Source: Thomasclavelia spiroformis
Lineage (GTDB): Bacteria; Bacillota_I; Bacilli_A; Erysipelotrichales; Coprobacillaceae
Length of the DNA: 64,000 bases
Direction: 5' to 3'
Assembly: GCA_018369555.1 (NCBI GenBank)
Contig: JAGZCC010000003.1
Coordinates: 1-64,000, forward strand
Part shown: piece after piece, positions 34,995-44,683 of the stretch
Layout of the letters: every line of letters starts with the position of its first letter
Numbering within the stretch: position 1 is the first letter of the stretch
Translations under genes and position numbers: made by a program
The notes under the pieces: generated by a model
Told to the model about the DNA's origin: nothing
Databases searched by the model: none
Seen by the model: the letters and a program-made list of their open reading frames with translations, nothing else

Positions 34995-36956
34995 ATGACG
35001 CTAAAGATGTCGAGACTGAAAAATATCGTTATCATTTTATTATTATGTGAAATTGTTTTGGCATTATTAGGACATATTTTTATATCTAGTAGTACCTCTT
35101 TAACATTAGTAATATATATATTTATTAAAAATATAATTGTAATTAGTATTATATTTTATGCTTCTAGTATTATTAAAGACAGTAACATGAGTGTTAGTGA
35201 TGTTTTGGGTGATGAAACTAAAAATGCTTTTGTTTTTGGAGGAATTGGGTTAATTAAATATGATGAAAGTAGAAATATTATATGGATAAGTGATTTGCTT
35301 TATGAAATGAATATTGATATTATTGGTAAAAAATTGTTGGAATGGCAACCGTTATTGGCATCGTTGTTTGAAGATGATGATATAAAGATTATAGATATTA
35401 ATTCACGTAAATTTGAAGTATATAATAGTAAAGAAAGTCGGATGCTTTATCTTAAGGATGTTAGTGACTATATTGGAGTGGCTAAAGAATTTGAAGATCA
35501 ACAAATATGTGTAGCTTATATAACGATTGATAATTATGAAGAATCAATCGAACTAGCTGATGAACAAAGTGCGGCTTCCATTCAATCAGTATCAAGACAA
35601 ACTATGTTGGATTGGGCTAAGGAAAATGGGGTTATTTTGAAAAGATATAAAAGTGATGGTTATATCGCAATATTCAATGAGCGTACTTATCGAAAGCAGG
35701 TAGAAGATAAATTTGTTTTACTCGATACTTTTAGAGAAAAAAGTGAAGAGTTAGGACAGGTTATGACTTTATCGATTGGAATTGGTCGTGGTAGTAATAT
35801 TTTACGTGAACTTGATGAATTAGCATTTTCGGCTTTATCGCTATGTTATTCTCGTGGTGGTGATCAAGTTACGGTCAAATCAAACGATGAGCCGATTCGT
35901 TATTTTGGTGGTGATAGCGAAAGTTTTGAAAAATCAAGTATGGTTAGAGCTAGAGTTATTGCGCAAACATTAGCTGGTTTGATAAAACAAGCTGATAATA
36001 TTTTTATCATGGGACATAAACAATCTGATTTTGATTCATTTGGAGCTTCAATTGCACTGTATGCACTATGTAGAGCCTATGATAAAACAGCCTATATTAT
36101 TATAAATTACGATTCATTAGAAGAAAAAACAGCAGCAGTTGCAAAAACTTTGGTTGATGATGAAAGATATCGAGATGTATTTATTTCAGCTGATTATGCT
36201 CATGAAATAGTGTCGCCTGGAAGCTTATTGGTAGCAGTCGATAATCATAAGCCTTCACTTGCAATTGATGAAAATATCTTAGATATTATTAATAATAAAG
36301 TTGTTATTGATCATCATCGACGAGGAGAGGAGTTTATTGATTTACCACTTTTAACTTATTTAGAGCCGGCTGCTTCTTCTACAGTAGAGTTGATTGTCGA
36401 ACTTTTTGAGTATCAAAAAGAAGAGATTAATGTAACTGAGCGAGAGGCAACAATCATGTATACGGGAATGCTGATAGATACTAATTATTTTAGAACTAGA
36501 GTAGGAACAAGAACATTTCAAGCTGCGGCAAAATTAAAAGACTTACAGGCCAATGTTGGAGAAGCCTATAAATACTTGGAAGATGATTATGATACGACAT
36601 TGACAAAATTATCAATTACGCAAACCGCTTATAAATATGGAAAAGATATCTTGATTGCTTTTGGAAAGACAGATAAAATATATAGTAGAACATTATTGGC
36701 TAAAGCTGGTAATGAGTTATTAGGAATTAGTGGTGTAAAAGCAGTTTTTATTGTAGGAAAAACCGGTAAAGATGAAGTATCAATTAGTTCTAGAAGTACT
36801 CGTGATATAAATGTTCAATTGATTATGGAAAAATTAGGTGGTGGTGGTCATTTTTCAATGGCAGCTTGCCAATTGAAAAATGAAACTGTTACAGATGCTA
36901 TTAATTCATTAGAAGAAGCGATTAATATTTATTTAGATGAAAGGAAAAGTGAATAA
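34995..36956 (+). CDS. gdpP: Cyclic-di-AMP phosphodiesterase GdpP
   Basis: Membrane-bound enzyme that hydrolyses c-di-AMP and so tunes potassium, turgor and beta-lactam tolerance. Two N-terminal membrane helices (about 10-50), a PAS-like haem-binding region (about 70-150), a degenerate GGDEF (about 155-290), and DHH/DHHA1 domains (about 320-650) with DSFGAS and the VIDHHRR metal motif; GGGGHFSMAA is the DHHA1 glycine loop. The ATG at 34995 follows AGGTGG. 653 residues, family length. TAATG overlap with rplI. Confidence 0.95.
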   Translation: MTLKMSRLKNIVIILLLCEIVLALLGHIFISSSTSLTLVIYIFIKNIIVISIIFYASSIIKDSNMSVSDVLGDETKNAFVFGGIGLIKYDESRNIIWISDLLYEMNIDIIGKKLLEWQPLLASLFEDDDIKIIDINSRKFEVYNSKESRMLYLKDVSDYIGVAKEFEDQQICVAYITIDNYEESIELADEQSAASIQSVSRQTMLDWAKENGVILKRYKSDGYIAIFNERTYRKQVEDKFVLLDTFREKSEELGQVMTLSIGIGRGSNILRELDELAFSALSLCYSRGGDQVTVKSNDEPIRYFGGDSESFEKSSMVRARVIAQTLAGLIKQADNIFIMGHKQSDFDSFGASIALYALCRAYDKTAYIIINYDSLEEKTAAVAKTLVDDERYRDVFISADYAHEIVSPGSLLVAVDNHKPSLAIDENILDIINNKVVIDHHRRGEEFIDLPLLTYLEPAASSTVELIVELFEYQKEEINVTEREATIMYTGMLIDTNYFRTRVGTRTFQAAAKLKDLQANVGEAYKYLEDDYDTTLTKLSITQTAYKYGKDILIAFGKTDKIYSRTLLAKAGNELLGISGVKAVFIVGKTGKDEVSISSRSTRDINVQLIMEKLGGGGHFSMAACQLKNETVTDAINSLEEAINIYLDERKSE

Positions 36957-37402
36957 TGAAAGTTATTTTATTACAAGATGTTAAGAAATTAGGAAAAAAA
37001 GGAGATATTGTAAAAGTTGCTGATGGTTATGGACAAAACTTTTTGATTAAAAATAAGCTAGCTGTTTTAGAAACAGATACTAGTCGTAAAATTGTAGAAA
37101 ATGAAAAGGAGAAAGCTCATCAAGTTGATTTAGACAATCAAGCTAAGGCAAAAGAGTTAGCGAAAAAGATTGAGGAAATTACACTTGAATTTACTTTAAA
37201 ATCAGGGAAAGATGGAAAAACATTTGGAAGTATTTCAACTAAGCAAGTAGTGGAAAAGTTAAGAAATGAATATGATATTAGAATAGATAAAAGAAAATTC
37301 ATTGATGCCCATCCAATTGGGGGACTTGGTTATACAAAGTTAAAAGTCGATTTATATAAAGGAATAATTGCAACAATTAATGTTCATTTAAAAGAGCAAT
37401 AG
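36956..37402 (+). CDS. rplI: 50S ribosomal protein bL9
   Basis: Binds 23S rRNA at the base of the L1 stalk. The N-terminal VILLQDVKKLGKKGDIVKVA and the PROSITE-type GYGQNFLIKNKLA are exact family features; a long connecting helix leads to a C-terminal domain with GSISTKQV. 148 residues. It lies in the conserved yybS-gdpP-rplI-dnaB operon, its ATG overlapping the gdpP stop. Confidence 0.97.
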   Translation: MKVILLQDVKKLGKKGDIVKVADGYGQNFLIKNKLAVLETDTSRKIVENEKEKAHQVDLDNQAKAKELAKKIEEITLEFTLKSGKDGKTFGSISTKQVVEKLRNEYDIRIDKRKFIDAHPIGGLGYTKLKVDLYKGIIATINVHLKEQ

Positions 37403-37411
37403 GAGAATATT

Positions 37412-38788
37412 ATGGCAACTCGTGAATATCCTCATGATATAGTGGCAGAAAGATCATTGTTAGGAGCAATGTTAATATCAAAAGATATATGTATTGATAT
37501 TTTAAATAAAACAGTGGAAGATGATTTCTATGATATTAATCATCAAAATATTTTTAAAGCAATGGCAGCTATTAATGAAGATGGTATGCCTGTAGATGTT
37601 ACTACAGTAACATCTTATCTTATGGATCACAATCAGTTAGATAAAGTTGGTGGAGTAGATTATTTATTTCGTTTAAGTGAATCTGTACCAACTGTTGCTC
37701 ATAGTGAGTATTATTTAAAGATATTACATGATAAAGCAATTCTAAGAAGAATTATTAGAGAAACAACAAGAATTGCTGAAAGTGCATATGATGATATTGA
37801 TAATATTGATGCTTTTATAGATGAAACTGAAAAAACTATTCTTCAAGTAACACAAGATCGAAGTGCTGGAGAGTTTAGAGAAATTCGTAGTGTTATTAAA
37901 AGCATAACAGACCGTTTAAATATGCTACAAAAAATTGATGGAAATATTTCTGGAGTTAGATCTGGTTTTCGAGATCTTGATAAGATAACTTCAGGTTTTC
38001 AAAAAGGTGATTTAATTATTTTAGCAGCTCGTCCGGCAATGGGAAAAACAGCTTTTGCTTTGAATATTGCTCATAATGCAGCATATAAATCAAAAGAACC
38101 AGTAGCTATATTTTCACTAGAAATGCCTGCTGAACAATTAGTACAGCGTATTATTTGTTCAATGGGAAGTATTGAAGGTGCTTCGATGCGTACGGGTGAA
38201 GTTTTAAAAACTAATGCAAATAAATATTATGCAGCAGCTGAACGTGTGTCTAAATGTAATTTATATATAGATGATAGTCCAGGAATTAAAATTAATGATA
38301 TTGTTGCTAAAAGTAGAAAATTAAAATCAGAACACGGATTGAAAATGATTGTAATTGATTATTTACAGTTAATTACTTCATCATCTAAAAATCGTGAAAA
38401 TAGACAACAAGAGGTTTCTGAAATTTCTAGAACGTTAAAAGCATTAGCCAGAGAATTAGAAGTACCTGTCATTTCGTTATCACAGTTATCGCGTTCAGTT
38501 GAACAACGACCTAATAAGCGACCTATGATGTCAGATTTAAGAGAATCTGGAGCAATTGAACAGGATGCAGACATTGTTTCTTTTATTTATCGTGAAGATT
38601 ATTATAAAAATAATGAGGATAATAAAACTGAAGAAACAGGTCTAACTGAAATTATTATTGCAAAACATCGTAATGGGGCAACTGGTGAGGTTAATTTAGC
38701 GTTTGAAAAAAATTATAGTCGTTTTTCAGATTTAGCTCATATTGGACCTGACGGTACAAGTGAGGGAGTAAGAGATATTAGAAGTTAA
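37412..38788 (+). CDS. dnaB: Replicative DNA helicase (DnaB; DnaC in Bacillus)
   Basis: Hexameric fork helicase. The N-terminal domain begins [15 protein letters not shown]; the RecA-like domain has Walker [14 protein letters not shown] (about 208), DnaB motif VIDYLQLI, and the [14 protein letters not shown] stretch with the arginine finger region following. 458 residues, no intein. It is 9 bases after rplI and shares the transcript. Confidence 0.97.
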   Translation: MATREYPHDIVAERSLLGAMLISKDICIDILNKTVEDDFYDINHQNIFKAMAAINEDGMPVDVTTVTSYLMDHNQLDKVGGVDYLFRLSESVPTVAHSEYYLKILHDKAILRRIIRETTRIAESAYDDIDNIDAFIDETEKTILQVTQDRSAGEFREIRSVIKSITDRLNMLQKIDGNISGVRSGFRDLDKITSGFQKGDLIILAARPAMGKTAFALNIAHNAAYKSKEPVAIFSLEMPAEQLVQRIICSMGSIEGASMRTGEVLKTNANKYYAAAERVSKCNLYIDDSPGIKINDIVAKSRKLKSEHGLKMIVIDYLQLITSSSKNRENRQQEVSEISRTLKALARELEVPVISLSQLSRSVEQRPNKRPMMSDLRESGAIEQDADIVSFIYREDYYKNNEDNKTEETGLTEIIIAKHRNGATGEVNLAFEKNYSRFSDLAHIGPDGTSEGVRDIRS

Positions 38789-38807
38789 AGAAAGGATAGT
38801 TTTGATA

Positions 38808-39428
38808 ATGTATCATCAATATCGTGAAGGTTGGATAGAAGTAATTTGTGGATGTATGTTTTCAGGTAAAACAGAAGAGCTAATTCGTAGAATAAATGTT
38901 TTAAGCTATGCTAAAAAAGATATTTTTGTATTTAAGCCAAAGATTGATAATCGTTATTCAGATACAGAAATTGTATCTCATTCAGGGGCTCGAGTACCTT
39001 GTAAGATTGTTGAAAAAGCACAAGATATTTTAAAATTAATTAATGATGATGTTGAAGTTGTAGCGATTGATGAAGTTCAATTTTTTGATAAGGATATTAT
39101 AGCTGTATGTGAATATTTAGCCGATAAAGGTATAAGAGTAATCGCAGCGGGATTGGATAAAGACTTCAGGGGTGAATCTTTTGGGGTGATGCCAGAGTTA
39201 CTTACTCGAGCAGAGTTTGTTACTAAATTGACTGCTGTTTGTGCTAAATGTGGTGCTCCTGCAACAAGAACACAAAGATTAGTTGATGGAAAACCTGCTT
39301 CTTTTGAAGATCCGATTATATTAGTTGGTGCAGTTGAGCATTATGAACCTCGATGTCGACATTGTCATGAGGTGAGTAATCGTCCTAATAAGTTTTATCT
39401 AAAAAATAAAGACAAGTTACAAATGTAA
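38808..39428 (+). CDS. tdk: Thymidine kinase
   Basis: Type II tetrameric thymidine kinase for salvage. P-loop [14 protein letters not shown] near residue 15, the catalytic AIDEVQFFD near 85, and zinc-binding CAKCG and CRHCH near 145-185. The ATG at 38808 follows AAAGGAT; an upstream TTG at 38802 is rejected. 206 residues. In Bacillus tdk likewise precedes prfA-prmC; rpmE and rho, which come before it there, are not in this window. Confidence 0.95.
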   Translation: MYHQYREGWIEVICGCMFSGKTEELIRRINVLSYAKKDIFVFKPKIDNRYSDTEIVSHSGARVPCKIVEKAQDILKLINDDVEVVAIDEVQFFDKDIIAVCEYLADKGIRVIAAGLDKDFRGESFGVMPELLTRAEFVTKLTAVCAKCGAPATRTQRLVDGKPASFEDPIILVGAVEHYEPRCRHCHEVSNRPNKFYLKNKDKLQM

Positions 39429-39436
39429 CTTGTCTT
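39409..39436 (+). terminator. Hairpin terminator overlapping the end of tdk
   Basis: AAGACAAGTTAC (39409-39420) pairs perfectly with GTAACTTGTCTT (39425-39436). The stop codon lies inside the hairpin. The T-run is weak. Confidence 0.75.
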
Positions 39437-39636
39437 CTATATTCTATGATTAAAGGGAGGGGTAGTTTTCTACTACACCTATATAATAAAATGACTAGGT
39501 GAACTCAATGTGAACTATAATTAATATGAATAAAATTTTATTTAAATGTTAAATAATTGTGTTTAAATCAAGTAAAATATATTTTGCTTATTTTTTATGT
39601 TTATTATATAATATGAGAGATTTGGAGGTATAAATC

Positions 39637-40713
39637 ATGAATGAAAGTATGTTAGAACGTTTAAAAACAATGGAAAACAGATATGAAGAATTAGGACATA
39701 TGCTGATGGATCCTGATATTGGCAGTGATATCAAAAAGATGACAGATGTGACAAAAGAACAAGCGTCATTACAAGCAGCATATGATTTATATCAAGAGTA
39801 TAAAGAGATTGAAAATGGAATCGAAGAGGCTAAAGAATTAGCTAAAGAACATGATCCGGAAATCAAAGAAATGGCTAAAATGGAATTAGCTGAATTGGAA
39901 GAGAAATTACCTGATATTATTAAAAGATTAGAAATTGAATTGATTCCTAAAGATCCTAATGATAATAAAGATGTAATTATGGAAATTCGTGGAGCTGCTG
40001 GTGGTGATGAAGGAAATATTTTTGCTGGCGATTTATATCGTATGTATGTAAAATATTCAGAAGCGCAGGGTTGGAGAGTAGAGGTTATGGAGGCTATTGA
40101 TGCTGAAGCTGGAGGATACTCTTTAATTTCTTTTATGGTTAAAGGTGAAGGGGTATACGGAAAATTAAAATTTGAATCTGGATCACATCGTGTTCAACGT
40201 GTACCTAAAACTGAAACGCAAGGAAGAGTCCATACTTCTACAGCAACAGTTTTAGTTATGCCTGAAGTTGAAGAAGTTGATATTGAAATTAATAAAAACG
40301 ATTTGAGAATTGATACTTATCGTGCTAGTGGGGCTGGAGGTCAGCATATTAATAAAACTGATTCAGCTGTAAGAATTACGCATCTTCCAACTGGTATTGT
40401 TGCAGCAAGTCAAGATGGTCGTTCGCAACATGATAATAAAGATAAAGCAATGAAAGCCTTGTATGCAAGAATCTATGATTATTATCAACAACAACAAGAT
40501 CAACAAGTTGATAGTGAAAGAAAAAGTAAGGTAGGAACTGGTGATCGTGCTGAAAAGATTAGAACATATAACTATCCACAAAATCGTGTAACTGATCATC
40601 GTATTGGATTAACAATTCAACAATTAGATCGAATTATCGAAGGTAAATTGGATGATATTATTACAGCTTTAATTAATGAAGATCAACGTTTAAAATTGGA
40701 AGGACAAAATTAA
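39637..40713 (+). CDS. prfA: Peptide chain release factor 1
   Basis: Releases nascent chains at UAA and UAG. The catalytic GGQ is in GAGGQHINKT (about 231-240), the anticodon-like tripeptide region reads RVHTSTATV slightly upstream, and the first domain is a helical hairpin. 358 residues. TTTGGAGG precedes the ATG. The stop overlaps the prmC start (TAATG), coupling the factor to the enzyme that methylates its GGQ Gln. Confidence 0.97.
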   Translation: MNESMLERLKTMENRYEELGHMLMDPDIGSDIKKMTDVTKEQASLQAAYDLYQEYKEIENGIEEAKELAKEHDPEIKEMAKMELAELEEKLPDIIKRLEIELIPKDPNDNKDVIMEIRGAAGGDEGNIFAGDLYRMYVKYSEAQGWRVEVMEAIDAEAGGYSLISFMVKGEGVYGKLKFESGSHRVQRVPKTETQGRVHTSTATVLVMPEVEEVDIEINKNDLRIDTYRASGAGGQHINKTDSAVRITHLPTGIVAASQDGRSQHDNKDKAMKALYARIYDYYQQQQDQQVDSERKSKVGTGDRAEKIRTYNYPQNRVTDHRIGLTIQQLDRIIEGKLDDIITALINEDQRLKLEGQN

Positions 40714-41570
40714 TGGCAACTGTAAAACAATTAATTAAACAAGCAGAAAGTCGTTTAGATGATAATAATAAGGATGTAAATGTTGCAAAAGTTTTGTTTT
40801 ATCATTTAGCAAACAAAGAACCTCATGAACTTTATTTGATGTATGATGAAGAAGTTGATAAAGATTTAGAAAAGCAATTTTTAATGGGAATGGAAGAATA
40901 TTATAATGGTAGACCAATTCAATATATTAAAGGGATGGAAACATTTTTTGGCCGTGATTTTAAAGTAAATGAAGATGTTTTAATTCCTCGTTATGAAACA
41001 GAAGAATTAGTTGAAAATATTTTATATCGTATTGATGATTATTTCCCAGGCTATAAAAATATTACATTATGTGATGTTGGTACAGGTAGTGGAGCAATTG
41101 CAATAAGTTTAGCTTTAGAAGAACCTAAATTAAAAGTATATGCCACAGATATATCTGATTTGGCGCTTACTGTTGCAAGGGAAAATGCTGATAATTTAAA
41201 AGCAAATGTAGAATTTTTAGCTGGTGATATGTTACAGCCTTTAATTGAGAAAAATCTTAAAGTAGATATATTTGTTTCTAATCCACCTTATATTCCTCAA
41301 GAGCAGGAAATAGAAGCTGTTGTTAAAGATAATGAACCCCATGTTGCTTTATTTGGTGGAAATGACGGATTGTATTTTTATCGTAAAATTTTTGAAGGTG
41401 TAAAGGCATTATTAAATGAACGGGCTTTGTTAGCTTTTGAAATGGGATTTGATCAAAGAGAATTGATGGAAGAAGCAGTGCATAAATATTTTCCAAATGA
41501 TCCTTATGAAATTATTAAAGATATAAATGGTAAAGATCGTATGTTATTTATTTATCGTAATTTAAAGTAA
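40713..41570 (+). CDS. prmC: Release factor glutamine methyltransferase PrmC (HemK)
   Basis: Methylates the Gln of GGQ in release factors. The SAM motif CDVGTGSGAIAIS (about 118-130) and the catalytic SNPPYIP (about 187-193) are present, with a helical N-terminal domain. 285 residues. Translationally coupled to prfA. The tsaC-like gene that follows in Bacillus is not here; the transcript ends at a hairpin. Confidence 0.96.
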   Translation: MATVKQLIKQAESRLDDNNKDVNVAKVLFYHLANKEPHELYLMYDEEVDKDLEKQFLMGMEEYYNGRPIQYIKGMETFFGRDFKVNEDVLIPRYETEELVENILYRIDDYFPGYKNITLCDVGTGSGAIAISLALEEPKLKVYATDISDLALTVARENADNLKANVEFLAGDMLQPLIEKNLKVDIFVSNPPYIPQEQEIEAVVKDNEPHVALFGGNDGLYFYRKIFEGVKALLNERALLAFEMGFDQRELMEEAVHKYFPNDPYEIIKDINGKDRMLFIYRNLK

Positions 41571-41588
41571 GAAACAAATAATGAGACA

Positions 41589-41622
41589 AACATTCATGGT
41601 ACGTAACATCATGGATGTTTTT
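41589..41622 (+). terminator. Intrinsic terminator after prmC
   Basis: AACATTCATG (41589-41598) pairs with CATGGATGTT (41610-41619) with one T-G wobble, then T. The following 190 bases before the acetyltransferase gene are AT-rich and show nothing further. Confidence 0.75.
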
Positions 41623-41812
41623 AAATTTATTTAAATTATTAAAAAATTAGGATAGATATATTATAATATAATTATGTTAATTAATTTTTTATTAAAAAGT
41701 CATTTGATATAAGATTGGAAAGGAAATAGGATTAACTTTAAAGAGGGAATGATTTTGTAATATAAATTGTGAATATTTTCTTGTTTAAAGTTACTTTATA
41801 AAGGTAAGAAAA

Positions 41813-42310
41813 TTGGAAAGTTTTGAAACACAACGGTTATTAATTAGAGAATTACAGATGTCAGATGCAATGAGATTAAGTGAATATCGAAATAAAAAAG
41901 AAGTAGCTTTTTATCAATCTTGGTGGCATTATCCATATAATAAAGCAGTTAAAAGGATAGAATATTGTTTGAAACACCCATTTGAAGGAAAAAGAGGGAC
42001 ATATCAACTAGGTGTTGTATTAAAAGAAACAGGGTGTTTGATAGGAGATTATTTTTTTGAAGTTATTGAACCTAGTTCAATAACTATTGGTTATACTTTT
42101 GATAGTGATTATTGGCATCATGGTTATGCAACAGAGTCGTTAAGAGCGTTATTGGTAATTTTAAAAGACAAATATCATTTTAAACAAGTTTTTGCCCATG
42201 TTTATAACGATAATCATAGGTCGATTAGATTATTAAAAAACATAGGATTTGTGCAATATGAAAAATCAATATTGATGGGTGATAGTGGATTTAAACTAGA
42301 TTTGAAATAA
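41813..42310 (+). CDS. GNAT acetyltransferase, RimJ/RimL type
   Basis: 165 residues beginning MESFETQRLLIRELQMSDA, the usual RimJ/L opening; the acetyl-CoA site is partly visible as YWHHGYATESLRALL (about 102-116), though the usual R/QxxGxG/A loop is degenerate. NDNHRSIRLLKNIGF is the typical motif B. The start is TTG at 41813, supported by AAGGTAAG six bases upstream; the first in-frame ATG would remove the conserved opening. Substrate unknown. Confidence 0.85.
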   Translation: MESFETQRLLIRELQMSDAMRLSEYRNKKEVAFYQSWWHYPYNKAVKRIEYCLKHPFEGKRGTYQLGVVLKETGCLIGDYFFEVIEPSSITIGYTFDSDYWHHGYATESLRALLVILKDKYHFKQVFAHVYNDNHRSIRLLKNIGFVQYEKSILMGDSGFKLDLK

Positions 42311-42341
42311 ATAGATAGCTTTTTTATGTTTGTTTTAAATT

Positions 42342-42374
42342 ATGACAAATTATTTATTTTAAAATACATATAAT
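42342..42374 (+). promoter_or_regulatory. Spo0A-dependent sigma-A promoter of spoIIE
   Basis: ATGACA (42342-42347) and TATAAT (42369-42374) are separated by 21 bases. TGACAAA (42343-42349), the reverse of the TTTGTCA core of a Spo0A box, overlaps the -35. A 21-22 bp spacer with 0A boxes over the -35 is the known architecture of Bacillus spoIIE and spoIIG promoters. It ends 22 bases before the spoIIE ATG. Confidence 0.75.
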
Positions 42375-42395
42375 TTGTATTACGAGGTGAATGAA

Positions 42396-44600
42396 ATGGA
42401 TTTGTCAGTAGAAAAGAGTAAAGCAAAGATAAAAAATGTTAGGATGGTTTATGTAACTATTTTTGGATTAACAATTCTTTTAAGTTTAGTAAAGATGTAT
42501 GATACATCACTATGCTTTGTTGTTTCGATGTTGGTAATTTCTTTTATGTGTGGATATCAGCATTTAATTACGTATATGACAGCATTAGTACTAACATCAT
42601 TTTTATTTTATGATGGTTATATGGAAGTTTTGATATCTTTAACAAGTATAGTAATGATGCAGTTATTGATGTATTTTAAATTTGTAAAAAGTAAGCATAT
42701 TACTTTGGTTATAGGTTTAGTAAGCTTAATCTATTTATATATATATAATTATAATTATATTGAAATATTAGTTATTTTAGGCTTCACTTTAATACATAGT
42801 ATATTAAGTTTAGATATTGTACCGCTTTTTATTCATAATACTATTGATGTGTATACAAATAAACGAATGATGATTCTTTCAGTGATAATAATGTTTGCAA
42901 TTATTTCATTATTAGAAGTTGATCAAATTTATATGATGTTATTATTACGTTTTTATTTATTGTTAAGTGTGTATTATTTAGGTATCAATAATACAATGCC
43001 TGCAATCTTATATGTATCAATTACTTTAATGTTTATCAATTCTTTATTTAAAGATGATATATTGTCATTAATATTACCATTTAGTATCTTTTTTATGTAT
43101 AAACCGCCTAATAAACTTGTATGTTCAACTGTATATATTTTAAGTCATCTTATTTTGCCGTTTTTTATTGAATACGATTATTATTATTATAATTTTATTA
43201 TTATAATAAGTGCTGCTTTATTTTTATTTGTTCCTAATATAAAAAAACGCTCAAATTTACTTACTGATGAATATAAAAGTATCACAGGACATAATAAATT
43301 AATTCAACGAGTTAATACGTTTGCTTCCTTGTTTAAACAATTGACTAGTATTTTTCAAGAATTTAATCGAGATGTAAATATTGGAGAGTTTGTTGGATAT
43401 GTATATGAAGATGTATGTTTACATTGTCCAAGTCGAGATTTGTGTTTTTATCAAGATGGTGGCGTTAGTCGATTGGGTAAGTTGATTAATAAGGGATTTA
43501 AATATAATTTTAATAATGAAGATAATGAATATATAAAAAATAATTGTATTAACCCACAAAAAATTATTGATGCTATTGATGAGTATAGAGAAAGTTATGA
43601 AAAGATTAGACGAGTTAATCAAGAAAATTTTTATTTAAAAAAAGATTTGTTTTATGAGTTTTCTTTATTGGGTGAGGTGTTTGATAATTTTAGTAATTCT
43701 TTAAAACAAATGCCATTTGAAAATGATTTATTGAAAGAACATTTATTGGGGTATCAATTTAATGTTACATATGTCTATAAACACGATATTTCATTAAATG
43801 TGTATACATTAGAAATAGGATTATTAGATATTAGTAAAGAGGAAGTTATTAATGAATTAATTCCTATTGTAGAAAGTTATTTAAATGAATCACTAGAAGT
43901 TATTTCAATTAAAAATATAATGCACTATTTGGGTTATACTTCAGTAGTGTTAAAACATCAACCTAATTTTTCTTTACAATATGGGATACAACAGTATGCT
44001 TTAGAGCCATTGCATTGTGGGGATTCTTTTAGTACATTTCATCAAGATAATGATCACTATTTAGCTTTGAGTGATGGAATGGGGCAAGGAAAAATTGCAG
44101 CCAGTGAAAGTAAATTAACATTAGAGGTATTATCTAAATTGATTTTAAATGGAATTAGTTTAAAAGATACTATTGATGCTATTAATGTTTTATTGAAAAT
44201 TAAAAATCATAATGATATGTTTACAACCTTAGATCTGTGTAATATTAATTTAGCAAATGCGAAGATGAAATTGATTAAGTATGGAGCAAATCCTAGTTAC
44301 CATATAAGAAATAAGATTGTTGAAAAAATTACTACTAATTCTTTGCCGGTAGGTATTGTTTCTAAATTAAAAATATCATCTTATGAGATGTCATTAAAAG
44401 CTGATGATATTATTATTATGTCAAGTGATGGCACGAGCGATAATTTTGAAAAAATTATTGATGATAATTTGGATTTGATTGATCAATTACATCCTCAAGA
44501 AATAGCAACATTATTGATGGATAAAGTTTTGGAAAATAATAGTTTAGATGATATAAGTATTATTGTTGTGAAGGTAATTAATACAAGAAATGATAATTAG
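42396..44600 (+). CDS. spoIIE: Stage II sporulation protein E (PP2C phosphatase)
   Basis: Membrane phosphatase that activates sigma-F in the forespore by dephosphorylating SpoIIAA and helps place the polar septum. The N-terminal third has about ten hydrophobic segments (20-300); a middle region with CLHCPSRDLCF follows; the C-terminal PP2C domain (about 525-730) has CGDSFS, LSDGMGQG and MSSDGTSDN, the metal-binding Asp motifs. 734 residues, somewhat shorter than Bacillus (827). The ATG follows GAGGTGA. It heads the conserved run spoIIE-tilS-hpt-ftsH-hslO. Confidence 0.94.
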   Translation: MDLSVEKSKAKIKNVRMVYVTIFGLTILLSLVKMYDTSLCFVVSMLVISFMCGYQHLITYMTALVLTSFLFYDGYMEVLISLTSIVMMQLLMYFKFVKSKHITLVIGLVSLIYLYIYNYNYIEILVILGFTLIHSILSLDIVPLFIHNTIDVYTNKRMMILSVIIMFAIISLLEVDQIYMMLLLRFYLLLSVYYLGINNTMPAILYVSITLMFINSLFKDDILSLILPFSIFFMYKPPNKLVCSTVYILSHLILPFFIEYDYYYYNFIIIISAALFLFVPNIKKRSNLLTDEYKSITGHNKLIQRVNTFASLFKQLTSIFQEFNRDVNIGEFVGYVYEDVCLHCPSRDLCFYQDGGVSRLGKLINKGFKYNFNNEDNEYIKNNCINPQKIIDAIDEYRESYEKIRRVNQENFYLKKDLFYEFSLLGEVFDNFSNSLKQMPFENDLLKEHLLGYQFNVTYVYKHDISLNVYTLEIGLLDISKEEVINELIPIVESYLNESLEVISIKNIMHYLGYTSVVLKHQPNFSLQYGIQQYALEPLHCGDSFSTFHQDNDHYLALSDGMGQGKIAASESKLTLEVLSKLILNGISLKDTIDAINVLLKIKNHNDMFTTLDLCNINLANAKMKLIKYGANPSYHIRNKIVEKITTNSLPVGIVSKLKISSYEMSLKADDIIIMSSDGTSDNFEKIIDDNLDLIDQLHPQEIATLLMDKVLENNSLDDISIIVVKVINTRNDN

Positions 44601-44621
44601 ATCGTTTATGACGGTCTTTTT
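44599..44621 (+). terminator. Intrinsic terminator after spoIIE
   Basis: AGATCG pairs with CGGTCT (one wobble) over a seven-base loop, then five T. Confidence 0.65.
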
Positions 44622-44683
44622 ATTTGAAAGTATTAATTTTATAAATTATCTGTTATAATGGGAACAATACTTGAGGTGGGATA

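Noticed and set aside
38359..38574. Open frame on the minus strand within dnaB
   Set aside because: It is the shadow of a highly conserved helicase motif region.
39450..39480. GGGGTAGT/ACTACACC hairpin between tdk and prfA as a riboswitch
   Set aside because: A single short stem with no conserved core or following terminator; may be chance.
40363..40599. Open frame on the minus strand within prfA
   Set aside because: It is antisense to the GGQ domain of release factor 1, with repetitive Ile/Leu/Ser composition typical of a reversed AT-rich gene.
43140..44600. Whether the protein at 42396 is a general PP2C phosphatase rather than SpoIIE
   Set aside because: The long multi-helix N-terminus, CLHCPSRDLC region, Spo0A-type promoter and tilS-hpt-ftsH neighbours all favour SpoIIE.
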